DNA from: Ferruginibacter sp.
GTDB lineage: Bacteria > Bacteroidota > Bacteroidia > Chitinophagales > Chitinophagaceae
Direction of reading: 5' to 3'
Length of the DNA stretch: 64,000 nucleotides
Assembly: GCA_025351645.1 (NCBI GenBank)
Contig: JANXVN010000290.1
Location: 31,489-95,488, forward strand
In this document: one piece after another, positions 19,161 through 28,732 of the stretch
How the letters are laid out: the number at the start of each line of letters is the position of its first letter
How positions within the stretch are numbered: the first letter of the stretch is position 1
Translations under genes and position numbers: made by a program
Notes under the pieces: generated by a model
Told to the model about the DNA's origin: nothing
The model's input: only the letters and a program-made list of their open reading frames with translations
Databases searched by the model: none

Positions 19161-19904
19161 TTAGAGGAACCTTTTAACCGCCGTATTGCCGATTACGGCT
19201 TGTAAAACTACTTCTGCATACATTTTACCAATTATTAATTGGATTTTATCCAGTTGCAGCATGTTGGTTTCAATGGCAGTAATTTTATCTTTATTAACCA
19301 TGTGCGTGCGGGAAATGCGTATAAAATAAGTGGGAGGCAGTTGCTGTTGCAGGTTTTTCATGCTTACCAAGGCTATCTTTTTTTCTCCATCTTTTAAAAA
19401 AATATTTACAAAATCACCTAGCGATTCTATGTACAGCACATCACTATAGTTAATTTTTATAAAAGCATTTTTATCTTTTATAAAAAAAGAAAGATCGTTG
19501 GATATTCTAAAGCCTTCGTGTTGTTTTGTAGAATTCTTCATTTCATGCAGCGCCCTCGCTTTTTCCACGGCCCTTATCAGGCGTTCGGGCATTACTGGTT
19601 TTATAAGATAATCTATTGCATCTACCTCAAACGCATCAGCAGCATAATGGCTATGCGATGTTATAAATATAATTAAAGGCAGCCTTGTAAGGCTTTTTGC
19701 CAACTGCAGCCCGCTTAAGCCAGGCATTTCTATATCCAGTATTAATAAGTCGGGCAAAAATTCTTGTAGCTGTTTACTAGCTTCTATAACGGTATCGCAA
19801 GATGCCAGGCAAGTGAGGTCGGGTATCATTTGAAGGTACTGCAATGTAAGTTCCATATAAACAGGATCATCATCTACAATTATATAAGTAAGCGGATAAG
19901 CCAT
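19161..19904 (-). CDS. LytTR-family response regulator
   Basis: Cytoplasmic two-component regulator of 247 residues. The receiver domain (about 6-125) has the acidic pocket IIVDDDPVY, the phosphorylated Asp57 in LLILDIEMPGLSG and the switch Thr/Lys (FITSHSHY, DYLIKP). The C-terminal LytTR DNA-binding domain (about 150-245) shows YSDVLYIESLGDFVNIFL and FIRISRTHMVNKDKITAI. It is the first gene of a two-gene operon with the TPR kinase. LytTR regulators more often pair with LytS-type kinases; this partner has a HisKA-type His and HATPase instead, which is common in Bacteroidota. The regulated genes are not evident. Confidence 0.93.
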   Translation of the reverse strand: MAYPLTYIIVDDDPVYMELTLQYLQMIPDLTCLASCDTVIEASKQLQEFLPDLLILDIEMPGLSGLQLAKSLTRLPLIIFITSHSHYAADAFEVDAIDYLIKPVMPERLIRAVEKARALHEMKNSTKQHEGFRISNDLSFFIKDKNAFIKINYSDVLYIESLGDFVNIFLKDGEKKIALVSMKNLQQQLPPTYFIRISRTHMVNKDKITAIETNMLQLDKIQLIIGKMYAEVVLQAVIGNTAVKRFL

Positions 19905-20064
19905 AATAAGCCATAAAAATACTTCATTTTACATAATTAAACGGCTTACAGCTAATAAATAATGTTTTGTCTACTGCATCCTACCTTTCATCGACTAGGT
20001 TGCAACCAGTAAAAAAAGATGGTTAGGTTTGTCTCGGTTTTTCATAGGATATTGGATTTAAAGC

Positions 20065-20097
20065 GGGGCAGAATTTCTATTCAGCCCCTATTTTTTT
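20065..20097 (+). terminator. Intrinsic-terminator-like hairpin
   Basis: GGGGC (20065-20069) with an inner GAAT pairs with ATTC and GCCCC (20084-20088), and a T-rich run follows on the plus strand. No plus-strand gene lies upstream. Read on the minus strand it could end transcription of the gene stopping at 20201, though the T run is weak that way. Confidence 0.45.
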
Positions 20098-20200
20098 ATA
20101 CCATGCCACATTATTATATTTATTTACAAGGTGCCAACAAATTGAACTGGCTGGCTGGCTTACAAAATAATTCGTTTTATAATAACTTCCAATCAATAAT

Positions 20201-21460
20201 TTACTGCTGCGTCAAATTTCCTTGTATCACAAAATTTTTGTTGTTATTTACAATAATTTTTGCTCCCGCAGATAAAGTATAGGCAATATTCAATACGCAA
20301 TTTCCGCCATCCAAAGGGTCGATTAATATTTGGCTATTGCCAGTTAATATAGCGGGAGGTATTTTATTGCTGCTCCAGTTGGCGGGGTTATCCCAGTTGC
20401 CATTGCCTGTAAAAATGTAAGTGGTTATTAAGTTGCTTACATAATTGCTTATATTAAAACCATGCAATTTTTGGTTTACAGTAACCATAGTGCCAAAAAC
20501 GTTACGCACAACTTTTTCGTTGCTGATATACCCATCGGTACTATTTTTAAAAGCAAGCCCTTCTGCCTGCCCCATTTCCAGCGCATTGGGCAAATCGATC
20601 CTTCGTTTATTGCCACCAAAATAGTTTTCGCCTCTATAGTCAGAAAGCAAATACATAAAATGATTTCCAAAGCCAGTAGCCTGGTATCCTAATAATGCAA
20701 TAACGTCCTGCCCGGGAGATTTATCAGCGGCAGTTACTAAAAAACCAGTTGCCAATGTATCTACAGGCGTGGCGGTATAATTGCCTGCGGCAAGGCTATT
20801 AATAACATAGTGGGTACTTGTTAGCGCTATCCAGTTTTTTGTAAATAAATGAATTTTTCCATTGTTAACTATCATTGCCTCGCAATCGTATTTTGTATTG
20901 TTATTGCTTGTGGCCACGGGTATGCCCTGGTCGCTGTAAATAAAATTAATAACGTTTATTTGCCCTGCGGGGATGGTTACCACCGGGTTTGCGTTATAAT
21001 CAGCTGGTATGGAGCTTAATAAAAATTTATATATTTTAAGGTCAGTACGGGCACCGTTAGCATTATTGCCAAAATCGCCTACGTAAAAATAAGTGCCGTC
21101 AAAAGCGATATCTTCCCAATCTACATTGGTAGCTCCTTGCAGATAAACTCTTTGCTGCAAGGTATTTGTAAGCGTATCAATGCGGTAAATAGCTACCGAT
21201 CCTCCACCATCGTTAAAGCTCCATAGCGCATTGCCAGCCCATTGCAACCCGCTGCTTTCTACCAAAGTATCGCTTATGGGGTCCACTTTTATTGGCGGCG
21301 TATAAGTGGTTGCGCTATAAGTGCAGCTGCCGTTATTTACCGTAGCTGAGGCATTGTAATTGCTTGCCGCAGCATCTGTACAACCCGGCACCTGGCTATA
21401 GACAGGCGGCCTGGTTATGCCGGTTGTAAAAGTGATAATTACTAAAAATGTAAGCTTCAT
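20201..21460 (-). CDS. Secreted beta-propeller-like protein with a GCTD..NYN..GSC motif
   Basis: A 419-residue exported protein starting at ATG 21458-21460 (MKLTFLVIITFTTGITRPPVYS, signal peptide). Directly after it is GCTDAAASNYNASATVNNGSCTY, a Cys-rich motif seen in many surface proteins of Bacteroidota, usually as C-terminal repeats, here single and N-terminal. The central part (about 55-340: SSGLQWAGNALWSFNDGGG, VDWEDIAFDGTYFYVGDFGNN, KYDCEAM, AEGLAFKN) has the short aromatic/acidic repeats of esterase-like / phytase-like propellers. The end has a W-x-N-PANWSS segment typical of surface-attached Bacteroidota proteins. No clear type IX sorting signal is present. Function unknown. Confidence 0.65.
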   Translation of the reverse strand: MKLTFLVIITFTTGITRPPVYSQVPGCTDAAASNYNASATVNNGSCTYSATTYTPPIKVDPISDTLVESSGLQWAGNALWSFNDGGGSVAIYRIDTLTNTLQQRVYLQGATNVDWEDIAFDGTYFYVGDFGNNANGARTDLKIYKFLLSSIPADYNANPVVTIPAGQINVINFIYSDQGIPVATSNNNTKYDCEAMIVNNGKIHLFTKNWIALTSTHYVINSLAAGNYTATPVDTLATGFLVTAADKSPGQDVIALLGYQATGFGNHFMYLLSDYRGENYFGGNKRRIDLPNALEMGQAEGLAFKNSTDGYISNEKVVRNVFGTMVTVNQKLHGFNISNYVSNLITTYIFTGNGNWDNPANWSSNKIPPAILTGNSQILIDPLDGGNCVLNIAYTLSAGAKIIVNNNKNFVIQGNLTQQ

Positions 21461-21660
21461 ATAAAAAATTAGTGTTAGCCAACAAGATAACAAGTTTTAA
21501 ATATATGCCATATCGCCACTTACTGGCATAATGGTTATTTTTTTGCCCTGACCCAATAAAAAATGCTAGAAACTTTAAACGTTGACAGTTAAGAAATCAA
21601 TATTTTTCTATCCTCAGCCAACTGCAAAGCAGTTAAACTTTAATTTTAATACTTAATACA

Positions 21661-23055
21661 TTAATTTACCAGCTCCACTTCTACAGAAATTGTATGCTTT
21701 ACCGGCTGGCTTAGCTTGTACATCTCATCTATCAAAACTGCCATTTCCTTTTCCCATCCTTTACGCACCTCCTTCTTCCGTGCGTCCTGATAATTTTCTT
21801 TTTTGAAATTTACGGCCCAGTCTTTTGCCGCAGCAGTAGTTACTGAATCCATAGCTGCCTGTGTATCCAAATACATCATGCCTTTCTTTTTAAAATAATT
21901 AAATTGCAGCCAGTAGTAAGAACGCAGCTTCTGTTCAAGGTCGCGGTATTTTAATAGTAAGCCTGCAACTTTTTGAGCCTGTTGATATTGCGGTGTGTTG
22001 GTAACCACTGCAAGGTTTATCCCTTTGGCAAACTGTCCGCCCTGCCAGCCACGTATCCTTTCGCCATCAATAGTTAGCACATAAGGTGCGCTGCTTTTTA
22101 AGCCTTTGATAGTTAACAACTCCTTATTAAACTCCTCTGTAAATGGTATTACCGCTAATGCATCAGATTGCCTTTGTGTGTTGCCCCAGCACCGTGGCAC
22201 CGTGTCTGTTGGAAAAGGCAAAGAGCTGACCGTGTAATCAAAAGAAACTTTACCGCCCTTTGTTACAATATTTTTTATGGAACTGTTGACTGCCTTTTGC
22301 AGTTTACCTGTTGCCGCATCGATAACTACATCAGCCACCACACTGCCTGTTAGCCCTTGCGATTTTAAAAAGAAATACGCCATTACAAAATGGCCAGCGT
22401 TGCCCGGATGTATCCTGTCTGTACCGGTAAGTGTATAATTGGTATCAAGCTTTTGCTCCCGCTCATTGATCGCCGTCATGGGGCGCATCAAATCTACAAA
22501 GCCCCATATATTCTTTTTAGCAGCCGCTTCCTGAAAGTTGGCTATCTCAATCATGGTAGCATATTTGCCATGGAAATTATTTTTAGGGCCAGTCATCGTT
22601 TCATCATAAGGCGAGGAAGCCATCATAATTTTTTGTATGCCTGGTAGCGCCAATAATTTTTTTTCTATCTGTTGATAACTGCTGAAAGAAGTTGCTACAG
22701 CCTCTTTCCTAACCTCCGCTTCGGGCTTGTTGAAGTATTCGAAATACCTGCTATCGTTCATCCCAAAAATAAGCACTACCACGCTAGGCTTTTTTTGTAA
22801 GATGTCGGCATCCAGCCTATCCAATATTTGCCCTGCAACATCGCCGCCAATACCGCCATTTAAAACCTGTATCTTTCTTTGTGGAAAATGAAGCATGTAA
22901 TATTGCCAGACATACATTTCGTAAAATCCTGCTTCCGTGATGCTATTGCCAACAAATGCTACCTTATCCCCTACTTTAAACGGAGATAGTTTTTTAATTT
23001 GCGCCGTCAATGATGCGCTTGCAAAAAGCCCGATGGCGATTAATAATTTTTTCAT
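21661..23055 (-). CDS. Secreted SGNH/GDSL hydrolase
   Basis: Probable carbohydrate esterase or related hydrolase, 464 residues with a signal peptide (MKKLLIAIGLFASASLTAQ). The four SGNH blocks are visible: VAFVGNSITEAG (Ser, with N for the usual D of GDS), NGGIGGDVAG (Gly), LIFGMNDSR (Asn) and DRIHPGNAGH (Asp-x-x-His). A C-terminal extension of about 200 residues with no recognised domain follows. It begins ten bases after the GH92-GH130 gene, so it is the last gene of the mannosidase operon. Removing acyl groups from the glycan that the neighbouring enzymes trim is a reasonable but unproven role. Confidence 0.86.
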   Translation of the reverse strand: MKKLLIAIGLFASASLTAQIKKLSPFKVGDKVAFVGNSITEAGFYEMYVWQYYMLHFPQRKIQVLNGGIGGDVAGQILDRLDADILQKKPSVVVLIFGMNDSRYFEYFNKPEAEVRKEAVATSFSSYQQIEKKLLALPGIQKIMMASSPYDETMTGPKNNFHGKYATMIEIANFQEAAAKKNIWGFVDLMRPMTAINEREQKLDTNYTLTGTDRIHPGNAGHFVMAYFFLKSQGLTGSVVADVVIDAATGKLQKAVNSSIKNIVTKGGKVSFDYTVSSLPFPTDTVPRCWGNTQRQSDALAVIPFTEEFNKELLTIKGLKSSAPYVLTIDGERIRGWQGGQFAKGINLAVVTNTPQYQQAQKVAGLLLKYRDLEQKLRSYYWLQFNYFKKKGMMYLDTQAAMDSVTTAAAKDWAVNFKKENYQDARKKEVRKGWEKEMAVLIDEMYKLSQPVKHTISVEVELVN

Positions 23056-23065
23056 GTTTGTGTCT

Positions 23066-26000
23066 TTAATTATTCTTATCAGAAGGGTTAAAAACAGCTA
23101 CTGCTACCCTTGAATCGGCGCAGCCATAATATAAAAACCACTTATTGTTAAAAGATACGAGCCCCTCTACAAAGACCGTCCCCGCAGGGTATTGACCGCT
23201 TTTTTCAAATGATTCCGTGGGTATAAAAAAGGGCTTGTCTAATCGTTGAATAAATATAGTAGGGTCGCTTACATTGAATAAAGCCTGCCCTGCGCAGTAA
23301 CTATTGGCGGTGTAATTTTTATCCCCGTTTTCGTTGTCAAGGTTCTTGCCATTGTACAGTAACACAATGCCTTTATCCGTCATTATTGCAGGCGGGCCAC
23401 ATTCTGTAAGCTGGCTATCAAAATATCCTTTTCTTGGCGACATCAATATTTTTAAGCTGCCATCTGCATTTACCAACGGTGTCCAATTGACGAGGTCCGT
23501 TGAGGTTGCCGCGTACACATGTGCTTCACCCCAATACATAAAATACTGTCCGTTTATTTTGGCAATCACCTGTTTGCCATTGAAAATTTTTGTAACTATA
23601 GAAGCAGACTTTGTAGCATCATTAAAAAACTTTCCGTTAAAGGCTTTCCTAAAAACGGCACCATATTTTTTCCAGTTGATTAGGTCTTTAGAGGTGGCCA
23701 CTGCAAGTCTCGGCACCTTTTTATTCCACTGGGTGTACAGCATCATGTAGGTGCCATCTTCGGTAACCGCAACCCTTGGGTCTTCGCAACCGCCCGTCCA
23801 TTCAAATTCTTTTTGGTTATCTTTTGCGGGAAAAAGAACTGGTATTTTTTTTCGCTGCATCACAATGCCATCAATGCTTTCAGCCAATCCAATACGGGAG
23901 GTACGTCCACCAATGCCGGTGCCGGATTTATCTTCGGCACGGTACAGCACCATTATCTTTCCATCTTTAACCGTAGCTGCCGGGTTGAATACATCGTTGG
24001 CTTCCCACTTTAATTTTTCGCCTCTCATTGGGCAATTGAAAACAGAATTAGTATCGGGAGCAAGCACCGGGTTTACATTTTGCGGACGGATGAATGGGCC
24101 GAATGCCCAATCTGGAAGAATAGTTTTTGCAGCAGCCACATCATAACTTGGAAGTATGCTATCAATGCCCCAAGCAGTATTTATTTTATCAGATAAACTA
24201 AAAGACATTTCGCCTCCATTGTCAATCCTATCAAGCGGTAACCAGGTGCTGTTCCATGGCTGGTTATTTAATTGCAATGAGTTGATATACGGTTTGTTTT
24301 CATCGCCACCGGTAATATGCAAAGTGCCATTTTTAAGATGGATCTTTATATCTTGAAAAGATGGGCTGTTGATAGAAAAGCCACCTACGCCGGGTACCAT
24401 CGGAAACAACCCGATGTTTGCAAATACGTACCAGGCACCCATTGCGCCAAGGTCGTCGTTGCCCGGCAAACCACTTGGGCTGTTGCTGTATTGCTCTTTA
24501 ATGATGCGCTTAATAAGCTGTTGTGTTTTATAAGGCTTGCCTATCCAATTATAAATCCAGGGCACCTGAAAATCCGGTTCGTTGCCTGCTGCAAACCACT
24601 CCTGGTTATACGATGCATTAATCTTTGTAAAAAAACTATCCAATCTTTTTTCTGCTGCTTTATTACCGCCCATTGTATTGATAAGCCCGGTTAAATTATG
24701 CGGCACCATCCAAAAATAATTTTTATAAGATGCCTCCCTCCAGTCTTCGTCATACTTCTTCCAATTGCCATTTTCATCTTTGGAACGCAACCAGTTGGTT
24801 GATGGGTCGTACAGGTTTTTCCATGATTGGGAACGATGTAGGTACGTATCATACAAAGCATTATTGTTGGTTGATTGTTTTGCAAACTGTGCAATGGCAA
24901 AATCGGCAGAAGCATACTCAAGGCTCATAGAAGCATTGACATACCCTTTATCCAAGTATTGCTGTAAATAAGGGCGGGTAAGCATTTGCTGCGATGTAGC
25001 ACCGGGTACTTCCGCACCTTTGCGCATTACTTCAAGCGCAGCGCTGGTATTAAAATTTGTTGCGCCAAATGCATAAGCATTGGCAACTAAAATTGTTGTG
25101 GGGTCGCCCTGCATAATGCCTGTTTCTGTATTAGCCAATACCCATCTTGGAAAACTGCCGCCAGATTTTTGTGCAAACGTAACGATGGAATTCATCATAT
25201 CGCTTGTCTCTTCCGGTGCTAGCAGGCTTATCAGTTGCACCTGCGTACGGTAAGTATCCCAACTGCTGAAGGCGGTGTAATAGTTGCCTTTTGCTACGGT
25301 ATCAATTTTATTATCTGCACCAACATACTGCCCATTTACATCGTTGCAAATATTAGGGTGCGTAAAGCAATGGTAAAGGTGCGTATAAAATTGTATGGTA
25401 TGATCCTCAGTTCCGCCGGCTACTGCTATCTTACCTAAATAATTGTTCCAGGTATCGATGGCCTTATTTTTAACCGCTTCAAAATCCCATCCATTATTCT
25501 CCGCTTTTAAATTTTCTTTGGCGTTTTGTAACGATACATACGAGATGCCAAACTTATAGCGCACCTGCTTATTTTTAGCCACATTAAAAGTGAACCATGC
25601 ACCAGAGAAAGCACCGGTGGCAGTATACGTACCGTTGCGTAATCCCTTATCTTTCCATGTGCCTTTACTAACTGCAGGCACATCAAATTCAGCCACAAAA
25701 TAAACCGTATAATTGGCTGCAGAACCACAGAACGAACCGCCATCTGCATAACCTTCACAGGTTGTATTGGTGGTAATTTTTATGGAAGCATTGGTCATGG
25801 TAGTACCGTTTAAACCACTACCAATAATGATTGTACCAATTTTAGAATTTGATGGATACTTATAAGCCGCCATGCCCGTACGAGGCGTTACCGTAAGGCC
25901 GCAATTGATATCGCCAGCCTTGACGCCAAAGTATCCTGCGGTAGATTTTTGAATGATAAAACCTGGGTTCAGCCCCATCATGTCGTAAGGCGAGGCATTC

Positions 26001-26308
26001 AATTTTCCCTCCAATGGCATGGTAGGAAAATTGCCCATGTGCTCGCAACCGGCACCACTCATCTGGTTTACCACAAAACCTTTGTTGGGATGAAAAAATG
26101 TTGGCGTAAACTGCACCATGCCCATGGGGTAAGTGGCGCCGGGAAAAGTATAACCAGCCTCCAGGTAAGCTTCTTCTTTACCGGCACCTTTGCCCTTGTT
26201 GCCAATTTGCGTATTTACTTTGGCGGCGTAATTAATCTGCGCCTGTACATTTACATGCAACAAAACCATCGCTACAAATAAACCCTTTATAAAAAATAAT
26301 TTCTTCAT
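23066..26308 (-). CDS. Fusion of GH92 alpha-mannosidase and GH130 mannosidase/phosphorylase
   Basis: Exported 1080-residue two-enzyme fusion with a signal peptide (to about 23). Residues about 28-735 are a GH92 exo-alpha-mannosidase: VNTQIGNKGKG at the start, SSWDTYRTQ, and GLPGNDDLGAMGAWYVF with the catalytic acidic motif. GH92 enzymes are calcium-dependent inverting mannosidases. Residues about 765-1075 are GH130-like: FNPAATVKDGKIMVLYRAED, GIGGRTSRIGLAES, WTGGCEDPRVAV and YYGCADSRVAVA. GH130 enzymes cleave or phosphorolyse beta-linked mannosides. Together they could remove alpha- and then beta-mannose from one glycan. It sits 7 bases after a second GH92 gene, in the same operon. Confidence 0.9.
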   Translation of the reverse strand: MKKLFFIKGLFVAMVLLHVNVQAQINYAAKVNTQIGNKGKGAGKEEAYLEAGYTFPGATYPMGMVQFTPTFFHPNKGFVVNQMSGAGCEHMGNFPTMPLEGKLNASPYDMMGLNPGFIIQKSTAGYFGVKAGDINCGLTVTPRTGMAAYKYPSNSKIGTIIIGSGLNGTTMTNASIKITTNTTCEGYADGGSFCGSAANYTVYFVAEFDVPAVSKGTWKDKGLRNGTYTATGAFSGAWFTFNVAKNKQVRYKFGISYVSLQNAKENLKAENNGWDFEAVKNKAIDTWNNYLGKIAVAGGTEDHTIQFYTHLYHCFTHPNICNDVNGQYVGADNKIDTVAKGNYYTAFSSWDTYRTQVQLISLLAPEETSDMMNSIVTFAQKSGGSFPRWVLANTETGIMQGDPTTILVANAYAFGATNFNTSAALEVMRKGAEVPGATSQQMLTRPYLQQYLDKGYVNASMSLEYASADFAIAQFAKQSTNNNALYDTYLHRSQSWKNLYDPSTNWLRSKDENGNWKKYDEDWREASYKNYFWMVPHNLTGLINTMGGNKAAEKRLDSFFTKINASYNQEWFAAGNEPDFQVPWIYNWIGKPYKTQQLIKRIIKEQYSNSPSGLPGNDDLGAMGAWYVFANIGLFPMVPGVGGFSINSPSFQDIKIHLKNGTLHITGGDENKPYINSLQLNNQPWNSTWLPLDRIDNGGEMSFSLSDKINTAWGIDSILPSYDVAAAKTILPDWAFGPFIRPQNVNPVLAPDTNSVFNCPMRGEKLKWEANDVFNPAATVKDGKIMVLYRAEDKSGTGIGGRTSRIGLAESIDGIVMQRKKIPVLFPAKDNQKEFEWTGGCEDPRVAVTEDGTYMMLYTQWNKKVPRLAVATSKDLINWKKYGAVFRKAFNGKFFNDATKSASIVTKIFNGKQVIAKINGQYFMYWGEAHVYAATSTDLVNWTPLVNADGSLKILMSPRKGYFDSQLTECGPPAIMTDKGIVLLYNGKNLDNENGDKNYTANSYCAGQALFNVSDPTIFIQRLDKPFFIPTESFEKSGQYPAGTVFVEGLVSFNNKWFLYYGCADSRVAVAVFNPSDKNN

Positions 26309-26315
26309 TTTAACC

Positions 26316-28595
26316 TTAATTTTTTAATAATGAAAAAGGTTTGTCCTCTCTTTGCAAACCTATTGATTTGTTTGGCCCGCTGCCCATTTCAAAATGTAAT
26401 ATGCCGCCATTTTTAATATCAGCATACTTTATCCAGTTGTGCGTATAGGGCTTGCCATTTAAGGCAGCGCTTTGTATGTACACATTTTGCTTGCTGTTGT
26501 TACTGGCTTCTATCACAAACTTTTTTCCATCCTCCATAGTGATGGTAACCTTATTAAAAACCGGACTGCCAATTACATATTCATCAGTGCCAGGACACAC
26601 GCTGTAGATACCCATGGCACTCAACACATACCAGGATGACATGCCGTCCTGGTCTTCATCGCCAGGGAAACCATTCTCTGTAGCGTTGTATAATTTACCC
26701 ATCACTTCCCGTATATGGGCTTGCGCTTTCCATGGTTCGCCAGCATAATTATATAGGTAGATGAGGTGCTGTATGGGCTGGTTGCCCTGCGCATATTGCC
26801 CGAGGTTTGCGTTCACCATTTCCATCATTTCGTGGGTGGTTTGGCCGTATGCACCCACATGCACGGTGTTAGGCTGCGAGAAGAGAGAGTCTATTTTTGA
26901 AACGAATTTTTTATCGCCGCCGGTAAGGTTTATCAGCCCTTGTATATCATGAAAAACAGACCAGTTGTAGTGCCACGCATTGCCTTCAGTATATGGGTCG
27001 CCCCACGCCAGCGAGTCAAAATTGAGCGTCCAATCTCCATTGGCCTGCCTTCCACGCATGAAGCTTGTAGCGGTATCAAAAACATTTTTATAGTTGTACA
27101 TCTGCCTGGCGAATATGCCTTCGTAAAAAGTATTGCCGGTGGCTTTTGCTAACGTGTAAGCACAAAAATCATCGTACGCATATTCCAGTGTTTGCGTGGT
27201 AGAGCTTTCAGATAAAAGGTAAGGCACAAAGCTCATCTGAAAATATTCTTTCCATCCCTGCCGCCCGTTAGCACCACCCCACGGGCCTTTGTTAGTAGCT
27301 TCGTGGCAGTAAGCTTTTAATGCTGGATCAGGGCTGAAAGTATGGATGCCTTTTGCCCATGCATCTGCTAATAAAGATATCGCATGGTTGCCCAACATAC
27401 CACCAGTTTCGCTCGGCGCACTCCATGCAGGCAGCCAGCCACACTGTTGCTGCGCCGCTAATAATGCTTGCATATAATGCCCTTGCATGGTAGGGTGCAA
27501 AATATTTGTTAGCGGAAATTGGGAACGGAAAGTATCCCAAAAACCATTGTCGGTGTACATGTAGCCTTCATGCAATTTACTATCATACGGACTGTAATAA
27601 ACAGGCTTCCCTTCTGCATTATACTCAAAAAATTGATGAGAAAATAAGCTTGCCCTAAATACGCAGGAGTAAAAAGTAGCCTTCTCTTCTTCAGTGCCGC
27701 CTTCCACCAAAACCCTTGCCAGCAAATCGTTCCACACTTTCGCCGCAACGTTTTGTGTTTGGGTAAAGGATGAATATTTACCTAATTCTCTTTGCAAGGT
27801 AATTTGTGCCTGCGCAGGGCTTATGTAAAAAGAAGCTATTTTTGCCTGCACCGTGGCGCCATCTGCAAACTGTATAAATGCACTAATGCCGGCCCCTTCC
27901 GCAGTGCTGTTATTTTTTGAAATAGTATGCTGTTTATTTTCCCAGGCACCAAAACTTTTAAAGGGTTTATCAAAGCTGATAACAAAATAATTTTTAAAGC
28001 CGTTGGGCACAAACGCACCATTGGTAACATAACCGCTGATTTCATTTTTACTTGGGCCGATGCTGACCATGCTCATTTTTGTATAGCCATCCAACACTAA
28101 ATTTGCCGCCTTGCCTTTGGGGAATGAAAACCTGAAATGGCTGCCTCTTTCGGTAGGTGCAATCTCTGTAATAATGCCGTTATCAAATTGCACTTTATAG
28201 TGGTTAGGTTTTGCTATTTCATTTTTATGCTTAAAAGATAAAGCCCTTGCATTTTCATCTACCACCAAAGCACCTGTAACAGGCATTAAAGTAAACACAC
28301 CGTAGTCTCCAACCCATGGGCTGCACTGGTGCGTTTCACCAAAGCCGCGGATGCTGCTGTCGGTATATGTATATTTCCATCCATCACTATTTTTGCCAGT
28401 CTGTGGGCTCCAGGGGTTCATGCAAAATGGCAGTGCAGTTGTGGGGTAAGTGTTGCCGTAGGATAATCCGTAGTTAGAGTTGGTGTCTTGTAAAGTATTT
28501 ACGTAGCGCACTAAGCCTGCATCTTGTGCTGCTGCATTGCTTGCAGCAGGAAGAACGAGCCAGGCTATACAATAATTTTTTATTAGTTTATTCAT
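26316..28595 (-). CDS. GH92 family alpha-mannosidase
   Basis: Secreted exo-alpha-mannosidase, 759 residues from ATG 28593-28595 (a TTG one codon earlier is also open). The signal peptide region is MNKLIKNYCIAWLVLPAASNAAA. N-terminal beta-domain signatures are VNTLQDTNSNYGLSYGNTYP and GFGETHQCSPWVGDYG. The (alpha/alpha)6 barrel carries FWDTFRSQFPL, SAPSETGGMLGN and GFPGDEDQDGMSSWYVLSAMG, the GH92 catalytic acidic block. It is the upstream partner of the GH92-GH130 fusion. The sequence differs clearly from the other two GH92 enzymes here, so different linkage specificities are likely, but the linkage cannot be read from sequence. Confidence 0.93.
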   Translation of the reverse strand: MNKLIKNYCIAWLVLPAASNAAAQDAGLVRYVNTLQDTNSNYGLSYGNTYPTTALPFCMNPWSPQTGKNSDGWKYTYTDSSIRGFGETHQCSPWVGDYGVFTLMPVTGALVVDENARALSFKHKNEIAKPNHYKVQFDNGIITEIAPTERGSHFRFSFPKGKAANLVLDGYTKMSMVSIGPSKNEISGYVTNGAFVPNGFKNYFVISFDKPFKSFGAWENKQHTISKNNSTAEGAGISAFIQFADGATVQAKIASFYISPAQAQITLQRELGKYSSFTQTQNVAAKVWNDLLARVLVEGGTEEEKATFYSCVFRASLFSHQFFEYNAEGKPVYYSPYDSKLHEGYMYTDNGFWDTFRSQFPLTNILHPTMQGHYMQALLAAQQQCGWLPAWSAPSETGGMLGNHAISLLADAWAKGIHTFSPDPALKAYCHEATNKGPWGGANGRQGWKEYFQMSFVPYLLSESSTTQTLEYAYDDFCAYTLAKATGNTFYEGIFARQMYNYKNVFDTATSFMRGRQANGDWTLNFDSLAWGDPYTEGNAWHYNWSVFHDIQGLINLTGGDKKFVSKIDSLFSQPNTVHVGAYGQTTHEMMEMVNANLGQYAQGNQPIQHLIYLYNYAGEPWKAQAHIREVMGKLYNATENGFPGDEDQDGMSSWYVLSAMGIYSVCPGTDEYVIGSPVFNKVTITMEDGKKFVIEASNNSKQNVYIQSAALNGKPYTHNWIKYADIKNGGILHFEMGSGPNKSIGLQREDKPFSLLKN

Positions 28596-28662
28596 CAATT
28601 AATTGTCAATATTTTTATTAATATAGTTAAGTTAAGCGTTGCTTTTTACCTCACCCCCAAAA

Positions 28663-28683
28663 CCCCTCTCCAAGGGGGAGGGG
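28663..28683. repeat. REP-like GC hairpin between GH92 genes
   Basis: CCCCTCTCC (28663-28671) and GGGGGAGGGG (28674-28683) form a near-perfect short palindrome in AT-rich DNA. The same kind of CCCTCC/GGAGGG palindrome occurs near 12770. It is a typical dispersed palindromic intergenic element and could attenuate read-through from the upstream GH92 gene. Confidence 0.5.
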
Positions 28684-28732
28684 AGCTTAGCCCCTTCGGT
28701 GCAAAAACAATTAACTTAATTCCATTGGATAA

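Noticed and set aside
23334..24146. Open frames on the plus strand within the GH92-GH130 gene.
   Set aside because: Antisense shadows; the minus-strand frame shows uninterrupted GH130 motifs.
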